Assembly: GCA_963662155.1 (NCBI GenBank)
Contig: OY759262.1
Location: forward strand, 13,096,282 to 13,160,281
From: Lamellibrachia columna
Lineage: Eukaryota; Annelida; Polychaeta; Sabellida; Siboglinidae
Direction: 5' to 3'
DNA: 64,000 nt
Shown here: positions 1 to 13,016 of the stretch, in pieces
How the letters are laid out: each line of letters starts with the position of its first letter
Position numbering within the stretch: position 1 is the stretch's first letter
Made by a program: the position numbers and the translations under genes
Notes under the pieces: model-generated
What the model was told of the DNA's origin: nothing
What the model saw: the letters and a program-made list of their open reading frames with translations, nothing else
Database searches by the model: none

Positions 1-147
1 TTGCAGACAGTCGACGCAATTTGGCTGAATGGAATGACGTATAATGGCATGCCTATCAACGATAAAACGACCAACGGTGTCAATCAGTAAACTGTAGAAT
101 TGTTGGAACGAGGAGGCACATTATGTTGGAATTGTCGTCAGGTTCTG

Positions 148-655
148 GTTAACGGGGTGCTTAATCAAATCGATTTTTTTTGCTAGTCTCATTTCAAATT
201 AAGTTTGCGAAAAATCAAACCTACCTAGTATCCACTGCAACATGCTAGCTCGTTTGTGAAACTTTTGTATGTAGTTTTTTTGTGTGAAAACGTCAGACAA
301 ACTATTAAATTAATGGTTGTCCAAGCATTAACTGAAGTGAAAATCAAAATGCTAAAAAATCACGATTTTCTTCCTTGATGAAATTTCGTAACATTGTCAT
401 GTGATCAGCAAGAGGATTGAAGTCACGCCCATGATCAGCATTGACCCACACAGTGTTTACAATTTCGAATATCCACTGTTTTGATCCTTACCAGATCTAA
501 CGACTGAAGTCAATACTTTCGATGATTTGAACAAAAATAGGCATTTTAAAAATTAAATCCACTACGGATGTTACATAAACTATTAACACACTACATATTT
601 GGACACCATTGAACCGGATTTGCAATAGACTAAATAAGTCGAGGAAGCAATTTTA
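148..655 (+). repeat. Dispersed repeat A, copy 1
   Basis: About 500 bp that recurs at 53338-53835 in the same orientation, at 34580-35065 inverted, and in split form at 39538-40335. All copies start with GGTGCTTAATCA and end near a GAAGCA(A/G)C-like segment. Copies differ by scattered substitutions and small indels. No open frame is conserved and I saw no clear terminal inverted repeat, so the element class is unknown. It may be the non-coding end of a larger transposon. Confidence 0.85.
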
Positions 656-1380
656 ATCATAGCGCACATATAAGAGGTTTGTTTTTGTCACTGGTTTATG
701 ACATATTTATATACCTATATATTTATATACCTATAAACTAGTCGCAAAAGCAAACACCTTTGATATGTGCGGGTCGACGAAGCGTGATGCCTATACGAGC
801 CAGTTAACTTTAATATATTACATGTACGTTAACCTGTCACAAGCTATTGGCATTCAATGGTGTAAAGTAGGCCCGACATTAAACGGTACCTTGGCAAACA
901 TCTAGATGGTGCACAACTGTATAATGCCTGGTTGTGTCAGTACAGGGCAGAATAAAAATTAACCCTGCATGAATTTCCGCTCGAGAAAACGCTTCACTGT
1001 CGCGGTGACAGCCATTTTCCAGACGACGCGATCGCATTTTTAACCGACGACCTTTTTGGCTGGTGGGTCAATTCAGTACAGTTCTACTAATAAAAACCAG
1101 TCTCTGGAAAAGTCGTCGCTGTTAAAAGAAGTGTCATCGCCACTGTCTGCTAACTGCTGCACCACTGCCATCTCCAGCCGAGTGCTGACGTCACACTAAA
1201 TGAGTCAGCAAATAATCACTTATTATGTATTGTCCGTTAAAATCCCTGCTGTCCGATACTTTTAGAGGTGTCATAATTGGCATCCGACCTATCTAGCAGT
1301 ACACGTCACAGGCACCCTGATAATAATTCGAACTTGGAGAAATCGTGAATAGATTGAACACAGTGTTCAATGAATATCAT
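656..1380. other. No recognisable feature
   Basis: AT-rich sequence with a short tandem of an ATATTTATATACCT-like motif near 705-740. I see no coding exon. The last part probably belongs to the retrotransposon fragment that follows, decayed beyond recognition. Confidence 0.4.
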
Positions 1381-1890
1381 CTAATGTTGAACCTGCAGAA
1401 AACGGAAGTCATGATGATTGGAAGAAGGCATCATAATCTGAACACCAAAATCGCGAAATATTAGCTGAAGCAAGTGACATCCTTCAAATACACAGGCAGC
1501 ACCATCAACGAGCAGGGAAATATGGAAGATGAAATTAACAACCAGATTACCAAGTACAACCGGAATGTAGGATGTATGTACAGACTGTTGAAAGACAAAC
1601 AAGTGCCTAAGAAAGCCAAACAGATCATTTTAAGGCCTATGCTCCTCTTTGGACCTTGACAAAGATACTTAAAAGTCGAATCACTGCAGTAGACATGAAA
1701 GCCATGCGAATGACACAGGGTATCACCACATAGGATAGACGGCAAAATGACCGTCTCTATTTGGAGAGCAAGATCACACCAATTGTAGAAGTGATCAAGA
1801 TGAATAAATTGAGATGGTATGGTCATGTGATGAGAAGAGAAGATGATTCTGTCATAAAAGTGGCACTATGCATAAAGATGACGTGAACGA
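1381..1890 (+). pseudogene. Non-LTR retrotransposon pol fragment, C-terminal part
   Basis: Conceptual translation gives the region after the RT palm of an RTE/BovB-like or related LINE polymerase: LNLQKTEVMMIG, then SFKYTGSTINEQG, ITKYNRNVGCMYRLLKDK, and finally MNKLRWYGHVMRREDDS. The last motif is typical of the C-terminal end of these polymerases. The frame is broken by stops and small indels (around 1461, 1660 and 1733). The N-terminal endonuclease and RT core are missing, as expected for a 5'-truncated dead copy. The final conserved block, normally KRPRGRPRLRW, lies in the tandem array that starts at about 1890, and the true C-terminus resumes after that array. Confidence 0.8.
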
Positions 1891-4398
1891 AACCGAGAGG
1901 AAGGCCCGGGTTACGATGGATCAACAACATCAGCCGCCGTCTGGAGGGAAAGATACCGAGAGGAAGGTCCAGGTTACGATGGATCAACAACATCAGCAGC
2001 CATCTGGAGGGAAAGATACCGAGAGGAAGGCACAGGTTACGACGGATCAACAACATCAGCAGCCGCCTGGAGGGAAAGAGACCGAGAGGAAGGCCCAGGT
2101 TACGGTGGATCAACAATGTCAGCAGCCACCTGGAGGGAAAGAGACCGAGAGGAAGGCACAGGTTTCGACGGATCAACAACATCAGCAGCCGTCTGGAGGG
2201 AAAGAGAACGAGAGGAAGGCCCAGGTTACGGTGGATCAACAACATCAGCAGCCACCTGGAGGGAAAGATACCGAGAGGAAGGCACAGGTTACGACGGATC
2301 AACAACATCAGGAGCCATCTCGGGAAAGAGACCGAGAGGAAGGCCCAGGTTACGTTGGATCAACAACGTCAGCAGCCACCTGGAGGGAAAGAGACCGAGA
2401 GGAAGGCCCGGGTTACGGTGGATCAAAAACATCAGGAGCCATCTCGGGAAAGAGACCGAGAGGAAGGCCCAGGTTACGTTGGATCAACAACGTCAGCAGC
2501 CACCTGGAGGGAAAGAGACCAAGAGGAAGGCCCGGGTTACGGTGGATCAACAACATCAGCAGCCACCTGAAGGGAAAGAGACCGAGAGGAAGGCCCAGGT
2601 CACGGTGGATCAACAACGTCAGCAGCCACCAGAAGGGAAAGAGACCGAGAGGAAGGCCCGGGTCACGTTGGATCAACAACATCAGCAGCCGCCTGGAGGG
2701 AAAGCGACCGAGAGGAAGGCCCAGGTTACGGTGGATCAACAACATCAGCAGCCACCTGGAGGGAAAGAGACCGAGAGGAAGGCCCAGGTTACTTTGGATC
2801 AATAACATCAGCAGCCACCTGGAGGGAAAGAGACCGAGAGGAAGGCCAAGGTTACGGTGGATCAACAACATCAGCAGCCACCTGGAGGGAAAGAGACCGA
2901 GAGGAAGGCCCAGGTTACTTTGGATCAACAACATCAGCAGCCACCTGGAGGGAAAGAGATCGAGAGGAAGGCCCGGGTTACGGTGGATCAACAACATCAG
3001 CAGCCACCTGGAGGGAAAGAGACCGCGAGGAAGGCCCAGGTTACTTTGGATCAACAACATCAGCAGCCACCTGGAGGGAAAGAGATCGAGAGGAAGGCCC
3101 GGGTTACGGTGGATCAACAACATCAGCAGCCGCCTGGATGGAAAGAGACCGAGAGGGAGGCCCAGGTTACTTTGGATCAACAACATCAGCAGCCACCTGG
3201 AGGGAAAGAGACCGAGAGGAAGGCCCAGGTTACTTTGGATCAACAACATCAGCAGCCATCTGGATGGAAAGAGACCGAGAGGAAGGCCCAGGTTACGGTG
3301 GATCAACAACATCAGCAGCCACCTGGAGGGAAAGAGACCGAGAGGAAGGCCCAGGTTAGTTTGGATCAATAACATCAGCAGCCACATGGAGGGAAAGAGA
3401 CCGAGAGGAAGGCCCGGGTTACGGTGGATCAACAACATCAGCAGCCACCTGGAGGGAAAGAGACCGAGAGAAAGGCCCAGGTTACGGTGGATCAACAACA
3501 TCAGCAGCCACCTGGAGGGAAAGAGACCGAGAGGAAGGCCCAGGTTACTTTGGATCAATAACATCAGCAGCCACATGGAGGGAAAGAGACCGAGAGGAAG
3601 GCCCGGGTTACGGTGGATCAACTACATCAGCAGCCACCTGGAGGGAAAGAGACCGAGAGGAAGGCCCAGGTTACTTTGGATCAACAACATCAGCAGCCAC
3701 CTGGAGGGAAAGAGATCGAGAGGAAGGCCCGGGTTACGGTGGATCAACAACATCAGCAGCCACCTGGAGGGAAAGAGACCGCGAGGAAGGCACAGGTTAC
3801 GGTGGATCAACAACATCAGCAGCCACATGGAGGGAGGGAAAGAGACCGAGAGGAAGGCCAAGGTTACGGTGGATCAACAACATCAGCAGCCCCCTGGAGG
3901 GAAAGAGACCGAGAGGAAGGCCCAGGTTACGGTGGATCAACAACATCAGCAGCCACCTGGAGGGAAAGATACCGAGAGGAAGGCCCAGGTTACCGTGGAT
4001 CAACAACATCAGCAGCCGCCTGGAGGGAAAGAGACCGAGAGGAAGGCCCGGGTTACGGTGGATCAACAACATCAGCAGCCCCCTGGAGGGAAAGAGACCG
4101 AGAGGAAGGCCCAGGTTACGGTGGATCAACAACATCAGCGGCCGCCTGGAGGGAAAGAGACCGAGAGGAAGGCCCAGGTTACGGTGGATCAACAACATCA
4201 GCAGCCCCCTGGAGGGAAAGAGACCGAGAGGAAGGCCCAGGTTACGGTGGATCAACAACATCAGCAGCCGCCTGGAGGGAAAGAGACCGAGAGGAAGGCC
4301 CAGGTTACGGTGGATCAACAACATCAGCAGCCCCCTGGAGGGAAAGAGACCGAGAGGAAGGCCCAGGTTACGGTGGATCAACAACATCAGCGGCCGCC
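1890..4398 (+). repeat. 63-bp minisatellite derived from LINE C-terminal coding sequence, about 40 copies
   Basis: The unit is 63 bp (21 codons), seen from the regular spacing of GGAGGGAAAGAGACCGAGAG. Read in the LINE frame, each unit encodes GKRPRGRPRLRWINNIS plus SHLE, the normally single-copy C-terminal motif of the flanking polymerase. The core RGRP resembles an AT-hook. Because 63 is divisible by three and the unit has few stops, all three forward frames and some reverse frames stay open for hundreds of codons, including one of 874 codons (1868-4492) that changes register at indels near 2320 and 3830. Variant units (TTGGATCAATAAC near 2793, 3362 and 3551; alternating CCCCCTGG/CCGCCTGG after 3880) show unequal exchange and higher-order duplication. 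I regard the long frames as by-products of the repeat. Confidence 0.9.
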
Positions 4399-4511
4399 TG
4401 GTGGAGAAGGACGCCAGCCTCAAAGACGTATTAAGAACGGAACGGTACAAGAACTGTACAGGATGGAGGAAGTTGATTTGTGGCCACACTGACAGTTCTT
4501 GTGTCACTTGA
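4399..4511 (+). pseudogene. Continuation of LINE pol C-terminus after the array
   Basis: In the frame that reads GKRPRGRPRLRW in the array, the sequence leaves the last unit and continues LVEKDASLKDVLRTER, then TGWRKLICGH, to a TGA at 4509-4511. This resembles the extreme C-terminus of RTE-like polymerases and shows that the array interrupts one reading frame rather than lying beside it. Confidence 0.7.
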
Positions 4512-4819
4512 ATTCCTAACTGGTGCATAATGAACAGATGAACATCAGACTGACAGTATATTCTACGCTCAGATATGGATAAGTTCAAGGCAATCCAAGT
4601 TCGACCTTTCAGACTGCGACGTAGATAGGGTCTATTGCGCCCACGGAAGGAAAACCTTGTCCATTAACTGATGACAGACACCAGGCCGAAATTATAACTT
4701 AATTCTGAGAAACGGTTAAATAGGAGAACTTTAATTTTAAAAAGAGAATAATGAGAACACCCGCTACTCAATTTTGTATAGAACAACAACAACTGCACTG
4801 CACGTGTAAATACAGTTGC

Positions 4820-4905
4820 TTCATTCAAGACACGTTGTACAACACATTCAAGACACGTTGTACAACACGTTGTACAACACGTTGTACAACACAGCTGTAC
4901 AACAC
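4820..4905 (+). repeat. Short tandem repeat, 12-bp palindromic unit
   Basis: Several copies of ACGTTGTACAAC, some separated by ACATTCAAG, end in a variant AGCTGTACAAC. The unit contains the palindrome GTTGTACAAC. Confidence 0.75.
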
Positions 4906-5767
4906 ATTCCTAGAGTTGCATAGTACAGTTGCACACATTTCTCCGTGTAAAATTATACTATTTAGAAATCGACTTATCGCATGTCTAGTGCCACAACCGT
5001 CGAAGTATAAACACCATTAACATTTCATATTAAATTATTTGTAGTGCTGACGTTTAAATAACTATCATTATGACATTTAATCTACTCGTGAATATAAGCA
5101 TCATGTCTTTGGCACCTATGTAATTGCGTCGTACACATTTGTCAATAGCTATTGTTTTATACATATCACCTCAAAATAGAGTAATTAATAATTACAACAA
5201 ATGAAACATATAAAACGGAATTATATTAAAATTATGACAGGTTTCGTTTGTAACTCTTTCTTGGCAATTTAACAAAATATGAAGAAATGTAGGAATTTAT
5301 ACATAAAAATTTATTTACCAAAAACTGTTGATAGCCAGGGAACCTTTCAGGCGAGTATTGCTTTAAACGTGTGATTTATGAGACATTTCGATCGTGCTAC
5401 GCCACACGCATAAGCTGTTTTTTCTATGCTTATTTGATGGCCTAATTACACGGTAGATGATGGATGTAGGGGCAACGCATCCGCAGGATTGATTGTTCTT
5501 GGAAAAGCGGAAAACGCTATAATAAAAATGATCTGGTGCTCTTCTACTCTAGGCCGATGGCGTTCAAATGTATCGTTTCCGGACGCCAAAGGAGGGTCTA
5601 ACGTGTCCGGTAAAAAGTTGTCTCATCATTTTAGCTGGTATTCCGTGAATTTTACAGACGATTCATGCTTTTTAAGTTAAGGTTGTTTCGTGGATGATAC
5701 AGCTGTTTCACAATTATCACATAAATAAATAGTAGTCTTGTGAATGTCACACTTAAATAATAATAAA
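4906..5767. other. No recognisable feature
   Basis: AT-rich unique-looking sequence. Short open frames (for example 5489-5680) have no recognisable similarity, splice context or codon bias. Confidence 0.4.
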
Positions 5768-8700
5768 CAGTTGTATCATATAGTCTACAGTTGTATCATA
5801 TAATCTACAGTTGTATCATATAGTCTGCAGTTGTATCATGTAGTCTACACTTGTATCATATAGTCTACAGTTGTATCATGTAGTCTACAGCTGTATCATG
5901 TAGTCTACATTTGTATCATGTAGTCTACAGTTGTATCATGTAGTCTACAGTTGTATCATGTAGTCTACACTTGTATCATGTAGTCTACAGTTGTATCATA
6001 TAGTCTACAGTTGTATCATATAGTCTACAGTTGTATCATGTAGTCTACAGTTGTATCATGTAGTCTACAGTTGTATCATATAGTCTACAGTTGTATCATA
6101 TAGTATACAGTTGTATCATATAGTCTACAGTTGTATCATATAGTCTACAGTTGTATCATATAGTCTACAGTTGTATCATGTAGTATACAGTTTTATCATG
6201 TAGTCTACAGTTGTATCATATAGTATAAAGTTTTATCATGTAGTCTACAGTTGTATCATATAGTCTACAGTTGTATCATGTAGTCTACAGTTGTATCATG
6301 TAGTCTACATTTGTATCATGTAGTCTACAGTTGTATCATATAGTCTACAGTTGTATCATGTAGTCTACAGTTGTTTCATGTAGTCTACAGTTGTATCATG
6401 TAGTCTACAGCTGTAACATGTAGTCTACAGCTGTATCGTATAGTCTACAGTTGTATCATATAGTCTACAGTTGTATCATATGGTCTACAGCTGTATCGTG
6501 TAGTCTACAGCTGTATCATGTAGTCTACAGCTGTATCATGTAGTCTACAGTTGTATCATGTAGTCTACAGTTTTATCATATAGTCTACACTTGTATCATA
6601 TAGTCTACAGTTGTATCATATAGTCTACAGCTGTATAGTGTAGTCTACAGCTGTATCATATAGTCTACAGTTGTATCATGTAGTCTACAGTTGTATCATG
6701 TAGTTTACAGTTGTACCATATAGTCTACAGTTGTATCATATAGTCTACAGCTGTATCGTGTAGTCTACAGCTGTATCATGTAGTCTACAGTTGTATCATG
6801 TAGTATACAGTTGTATCATATAGTCTACAGTTGTATCATATAGTCTACAGTTGTATCATATAGTATACAGTTGTATCATATAGTCTACAGTTGTATCATG
6901 TAGTCTACAGTTGTATCATGTAGTCTACAGTTGTATCATATAGTCTACAGTTGTATCATATAGTCTACAGTTGTATCATGTTGTCTACAGTTGTATCATG
7001 TAGTATGCAGTTGTATCATATAGTATACAGTTTTATCATATAGTATACAGTTTTATCATGTAGTCTACAGTTGTATCATGTAGTATACAGTTGTATCATA
7101 TAGTATACAGTTTTATCATGTAGTCTACAGTTGTATCATATAGTCTACAGTTGTATCATGTAGTCTACATTTGTATCATGTAGTCTACAGTTGTATCATA
7201 TAGTCTACAGTTGTATCATGTAGTCTACAGTTGTATCATATAGTCTACAGTTGTATCATGTAGTCTACAGTTGTATCATGTAGTCTACAGTTGTACCATA
7301 TAGTCTACAGTTGTATCATATAGTCTACAGCTGTATCGTGTAGTCTACAGCTGTATCATGTAGTCTACAGTTGTATCATGTAGTATACAGTTGTATCATA
7401 TAGTATACAGTTGTATCATATAGTCTACACTTGTATCATATAGTCTACACTTGTATCATATAGTCTACAGTTGTATCATGTAGTCTACAGTTGTATCATA
7501 TACTCTACAGTTGTATCATGTAGTCTACAGTTGTATCATATAGTCTACAGTTGTATCATATAGTCTACAGTTGTATCATATAATCTACATTTGTATCATG
7601 TAGTATGCAGTTGTATCATGTAGTCTACAGTTGTATCATGTAGTATACAGTTGTATCATATAGTATACAGTTTTATCATGTAGTCTACAGTTGTATCATA
7701 TAGTCTACAGTTGTATCATGTAGTCTACATTTGTATCATGTAGTCTACAGTTGTATCATGTAGTCTACAGTTGTATCATGTAGTCTACAGTTGTATCATG
7801 TAGTCTACAGCTGTAACATGTAGTCTACAGCTGTATCGTATAGTCTACAGTTGTATCATATAGTCTACAGTTGTATCATATAGTCTACAGCTGTATCGTG
7901 TAGTCTACAGCTGTATCATGTAGTCTACAGCTGTATCATGTAGTCTACAGTTGTATCATGTAGTCTACAGTTGTATCATATAGTCTACACTTGTATCATA
8001 TAGTCTACAGTTGTATCATATAGTCTACAGCTGTATCGTGTAGTCTATAGCTGTATCATATAGTCTACAGTTGTATCATGTAGTCTACAGTTGTATCATG
8101 TAGTCTACAGTTGTATCATGTAGTCTACAGTTGTATAATGTAGTATGCAGTTGTATCATGTAGTCTACAGTTGTATCATGTAGTATACAGTTGTATCATA
8201 TAGTATACAGTTTTATCATGTAGTCTACAGTTGTATCATATAGTCTACAGTTGTATCATGTAGTCTACAGTTGTATCATGTAGTCTACAGCTGTAACATG
8301 TAGTCTACAGCTGTATCGTATAGTCTACAGTTGTATCATATAGTCTATAGTTGTATCATATAGTCTACAGCTGTAACATATAGTCTACAGTTGTATCATA
8401 TAGTCTACAGTTGTATCATATAGTATACAGTTGTATCATATAGTCTACAGTTGTATCATATAGTCTACAGTTGTATCATGTAGTCTACAGTTGTATCATG
8501 TAGTCTACAGTTGTACCATATAGTCTACAGTTGTATCATATAGTCTACAGCTGTATCATATAGTCTACAGCTGTATCGTGTAGTCTACAGCTGTATCATG
8601 TAGTCTACAGTTGTATCATGTAGTATACAGTTGTATCATATAGTATACAGTTGTATCATATAGTCTACACTTGTATCATATAGTCTACACTTGTATCATA

Positions 8701-9552
8701 TAGTCTACAGTTGTATCATGTAGTCTACAGTTGTATCATATACTCTACAGTTGTATCATGTAGTCTACAGTTGTATCATATAGTCTACAGTTGTATCATA
8801 TAGTCTACAGTTGTATCATATAATCTACAGTTGTATCATGTAGTATGCAGTAGTATCATGTAGTCTACAGTTGTATCATGTAGTCTACAGTTGTATCATG
8901 TAGTCTACAGTTGTATCATGTAGTCTACAGCTGTAACATGTAGTCTACAGCTGTAACATGTAGTCTACAGTTGTATCATGTAGTATACAGTTTTATCATG
9001 TAGTCTACAGTTTTATCATGTAGTCTACAATTGTATCATATAGTCTACAGTTGTATCATGTAGTCTACAGTTGTATCATGTAGTCTACAGTTGTATCATG
9101 TAGTCTACAGCTGTAACATGTAGTCTACAGCTGTATCGTATAGTCTACAGTTGTATCATATAGTCTATAGTTGTATCATATAGTCTACAGCTGTAACATG
9201 TAGTCTACAGTTGTATCATATAGTCTACAGTTGTATCATGTAGTCTACAGCTGTAACATGTAGTCTGCAGCTGTATCGTATAGTCTACAGTTGTATCATA
9301 TAGTCTACAGTTGTATCATGTAGTCTTCAGTTGTATCATATAGTCTTCAGTTGTATCATATAGTCTACAGTTGTATCATATAGTTTTGTCATGTAGTCTA
9401 CAGTTGTATCATGTAGTCTACAGTTGTATCATGTAGTCTACAGTTGTGTCATGTAGTCTACAGTTGTATCATGTAGTCTACAGTTGTATCGTGCAATCTG
9501 CAGGTGTATCATGTAGTCTACAGTTGTATCGTGCAATCTACAGTTGTATCTT
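5768..9552 (+). repeat. 20-bp minisatellite, about 189 copies
   Basis: The unit is TAGTCTACAGTTGTATCATA, in perfect 20-bp register for most of 3.8 kb. Common variants are ATG/ATA at the end, CTG for TTG, TATAC for TCTAC, ACAC for ACAG and TCGTG/TCGTA. Blocks of variants recur as higher-order duplications: the run at 7321-7520 reappears at 8561-8760, an offset of 1240 bp or 62 units. The CTGTAACATG plus CTGTATCGTA pair occurs near 6410, 7811, 8291, 9111 and 9251. The right edge (after about 9380) is more diverged, with a phase slip, as usual for array ends. No coding potential. Confidence 0.97.
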
Positions 9553-9872
9553 CACCATTAAGTAATGTCAATGCAAACATTGCTGTATGATTTAGACATC
9601 ATCATCGTGTTTACGAGTAGGGCCTACCCTGGATTTGTCTGTCCAACTATATTATGATCCCACAACGATTTGTATTCCGTCCGTCGTGTGCTGTAGGCAT
9701 AATTTAGTTTGGTAGCAATCTCCTTTGTGAAAGCCTACGTGCAGTCGTGTCATGTGGCGACATCGATATTGCACGGGTGTTATGACTTAGTATCTTCTAA
9801 TCCATCGTTTAGGGACAGCTTATAGGACACCTACAATCAGCGGACGATGTCATCGTCTTTGAAACCAGGTTG

Positions 9873-9875
<3 letters not shown>
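9553..9875. other. No recognisable feature
   Basis: Unique-looking sequence between two arrays. No splice-bounded open frame or RNA gene seen. Confidence 0.4.

Positions 9876-9943
<68 letters not shown>
9876..9943. repeat. (AT)n microsatellite
   Basis: About 33 AT dinucleotides, uninterrupted. Confidence 0.97.
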
Positions 9944-9948
<5 letters not shown>

Positions 9949-9999
9949 CTGCCCGGTTGGAGTTCCGATCAGAATATGCTAGGGCTTCCTCATTGTACT

Positions 10000-10204
<205 letters not shown>

Positions 10205-10920
10205 AGAATGCGTGCATACATTAAACTATACTGATAACAGTGTACACATATAAAACTACATAATTTGAAATAATAACATCACATATATGAGTTAACAAAT
10301 CAAGGAAAGTGAATTCTCGAATAAATTATTTTGGTATTAAACTTAGAAGTTAATATTCTATTGTTTGAGATTTCTACTAGATTAACCAATGCAGCTGCAT
10401 CAGTATTCAGTCAGATCGAATAACAGTTATTAATAAGGCATCACAAGTATGATGCATTTCAAGATTTTTTATTGAATTACTACAGTAGTTTATTTTCAAT
10501 ATGCAAATAACGATAAATATGCAAACAAACCAAATACGTAAGTACCTGCCACACAACATTGCTAGTTTTGTCATAATAATGAACGTCGCTCGATCTCTCT
10601 CCGATACAATGTAGACACGCGCCTTTAAAAACATACAAGTTTAAGACGATCGAAATTATTCTTTGGACGTTCCAGACGTGTTGTCAACGTAGGCGCCTTA
10701 GCTTTAAGCATGATACCAGGTGTGGTTTTAGAAGGATGTGGCTTCAATCCGCCCCCTCGTGCAGTGCGGTTTCCCGCTTCTTTCCCTTTGAGACGCATTT
10801 AAAGTTGTCCACGTGATTCAGAAACCACAATTCCTCTCACTGCATCTGCCCTGCGTGGCTCCTTTAACGCAATCGCTTCTCTTTTAATATCACTCACTCT
10901 CCCATAATACCACGCGCTCA
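10205..10920. other. No recognisable feature
   Basis: AT-rich sequence without an identifiable exon, RNA or element. Confidence 0.4.
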
Positions 10921-10923
10921 CCA

Positions 10924-11044
<121 letters not shown>

Positions 11045-11149
11045 CACCTACACACAAGGCCTATCTTTTTTCATCTGGTCTTCTGCATCGCCATGGGTGT
11101 CGAAATATTATCTGGACAGTGAACTGGACACCATTAAAGAGGGGCGTGT

Positions 11150-11290
11150 TGCACCTCCCACCAATTCCATGTATTTGTGAGGCTAACCACCCACCAATTG
11201 TTAGGAACAACCTCCCACCTCCCACCAATTGTTAGGAACAACCTCCCACTTCCCACCAATTGTTAGGAACAACCTCCCACCTCCCACGTC
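11150..11290 (+). repeat. Short tandem repeat, about 31-bp unit, 3-4 copies
   Basis: Repeated ACCTCCCACCAATTGTTAGG followed by AACA. Copies near 11153, 11215 and 11246 are nearly identical. Confidence 0.8.
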
Positions 11291-12600
11291 ATGGCGCACA
11301 CACTCCTCGTTAAAAGATCACTGAATGTTTGCTTTATATCTCTTACGTTTTACTTTGTTTATTCGGGGAGAACTCGAGACGTCCCCTTCCGTTCATCCGT
11401 AGACTGAGCAATGTATTCTACACCGATATACTGCCAGCGTATCGTTTGCGCCCCGCTGAATAATACAAACTATCCTTAAATGTCAACGGTCGTATGCCAA
11501 GCTCGCCTAATTTTGAGTGCCTGGTCAACATACCACGCTACCCGTAAAGCGGAGGCCGGCTTGTAGCGATTCATCGAACTGTCAATGTCTCGTTAGGCCC
11601 TATACACCTCGTGCTGGCGATATAAGAATAACATGCTTACCATATAATCCTATCATTGTAAACAATTGTTAGTTCACGTCGATGGTAGATCGCCCCATCG
11701 ACAGCAACGATCAAATTAATAACTTGATCAGTTATATAAACTTATTTCATCGACACCATCTTTATGCATGCTTGGTTAGTTTATTTTATTTGTTTAGCGA
11801 CAAAATATCAAAGTTCGTCGAAGCGCCGCTAATTCCATAGACAAATGTGTGACATTGGCGTTAATATGCAAATATATCGGTTCATGTCAAGTATTCGCAA
11901 TGTGTTTAGGGTTGTTGTTCCCAACGGATGGTTCTTGGTTCTATTTGTGGTTCTTGCATGATATTTATTTGATACAATTTAAGGTATTTACGGTTTCGTT
12001 CGGTCCCAAAGAAAACTAGATCAGTTTAGACATTTAATTTATTGTTGCGTAAAGTACGGCTGTCGACGGAGAGGTCTTTGTCACAAAACCATGAATTACT
12101 TTTAAAAAGGTGAGTGTAATATTCATGACTAAAACCTGTCTGGTTATATTACCTGTCAGTTGGACAGAGCTGTCACGCACGTATGCGTGAAATAATTGAC
12201 GCTACGTCGTTACTTTATAGTGCCGCAATCTGTACTTGTCGTCTGCTGTTTCATGACGTAATCTAAGAAAACAGCCCACCATCTGCACAAACAGCTGACT
12301 TGCTATGTGCGTTCCGGACGATGTGCAGATAATCACGCACTCACAACACAGCATGTGCATTTCCACACACGCAATGGGGCGACATCATTTCATTATTACT
12401 GGAAACGTTCTGCTTTATTTCCATAAAATAATAGTTTGCGACGAAAATGGGCAAATGTCAACATCAGGTTTTGATTAACTGTGTTTTCACATAGAGCTGT
12501 AATCAAACCTAGCTGAAAACAAGCTGTAAGCTGTACAAACTGATGACGGGTGGTAAACGTATATGTTCACATTTTATTTCTACAAATACCCTATTTAAAT
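11291..12600. other. No recognisable feature
   Basis: Unique-looking intergenic or intronic sequence. No supported coding exon on either strand. Confidence 0.35.
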
Positions 12601-12841
12601 TGTCTGGCATATTTTTTTTCTAATTCGTTGGTATCGTCTGGCAAACAGCACCAGGGAACGCAGCACGTGCCTGGATGCTGCGCAGGCGCGTAGCGGACCT
12701 GTCGATCGTCAGGTAAGACCCGCTAGGTGGTGTGATCCAGACAGGATGCGTCACCGCTCTCGCGCCAGGGAGCGCGTGCAGCCAGACAGCCACTGGTCGT
12801 CTGCCGTATTTATTACGTGAAATTTGCCGCGAAAAACACAG

Positions 12842-12994
12842 GATGGCTGACGTTTTTAACGAGCGACTACCGCCTGCAGGAACGAGTGTGGTGGATGACG
12901 ATGAAAAGGATGGGCCAACCACAGGCTACAGCTGGCTTGTTTGCGCTCTCATTAGCGCCTATGTTGCTGGATATGTTACGCACGATGCAGCTAT
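12842..12994 (+). CDS. Candidate first coding exon, possible membrane protein
   Basis: An ATG at 12842 opens 51 codons, MADVFNERLPPAGTS..., followed by an acidic stretch VDDDEKDGP and then a hydrophobic segment GYSWLVCALISAYVAGYV, ending HDAAM before GTAAAAC. The layout (short acidic N-terminus, D-G motif, then a first hydrophobic segment starting with a G-Y/W-x-V pattern) resembles the start of monocarboxylate-transporter-like MFS proteins. That resemblance is from pattern only. The upstream 200 bp are locally CpG-rich. I found no matching second exon up to 16 kb, and the donor GTAAAA is not strong, so it may be a chance frame. Confidence 0.3.
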
Positions 12995-13016
12995 GGTAAA
13001 ACAAAAACTTATTTGA

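Noticed and set aside
2413..3621. 402-codon minus-strand frame (Leu/Ile/Pro-rich)
   Set aside because: Antisense shadow of the 63-bp array.
1868..4492. 874-codon plus-strand frame as a protein-coding gene
   Set aside because: It is entirely minisatellite, changes register through indels and is flanked by dead LINE sequence. Overlapping long frames in the other registers and on the minus strand show openness is a property of the unit.
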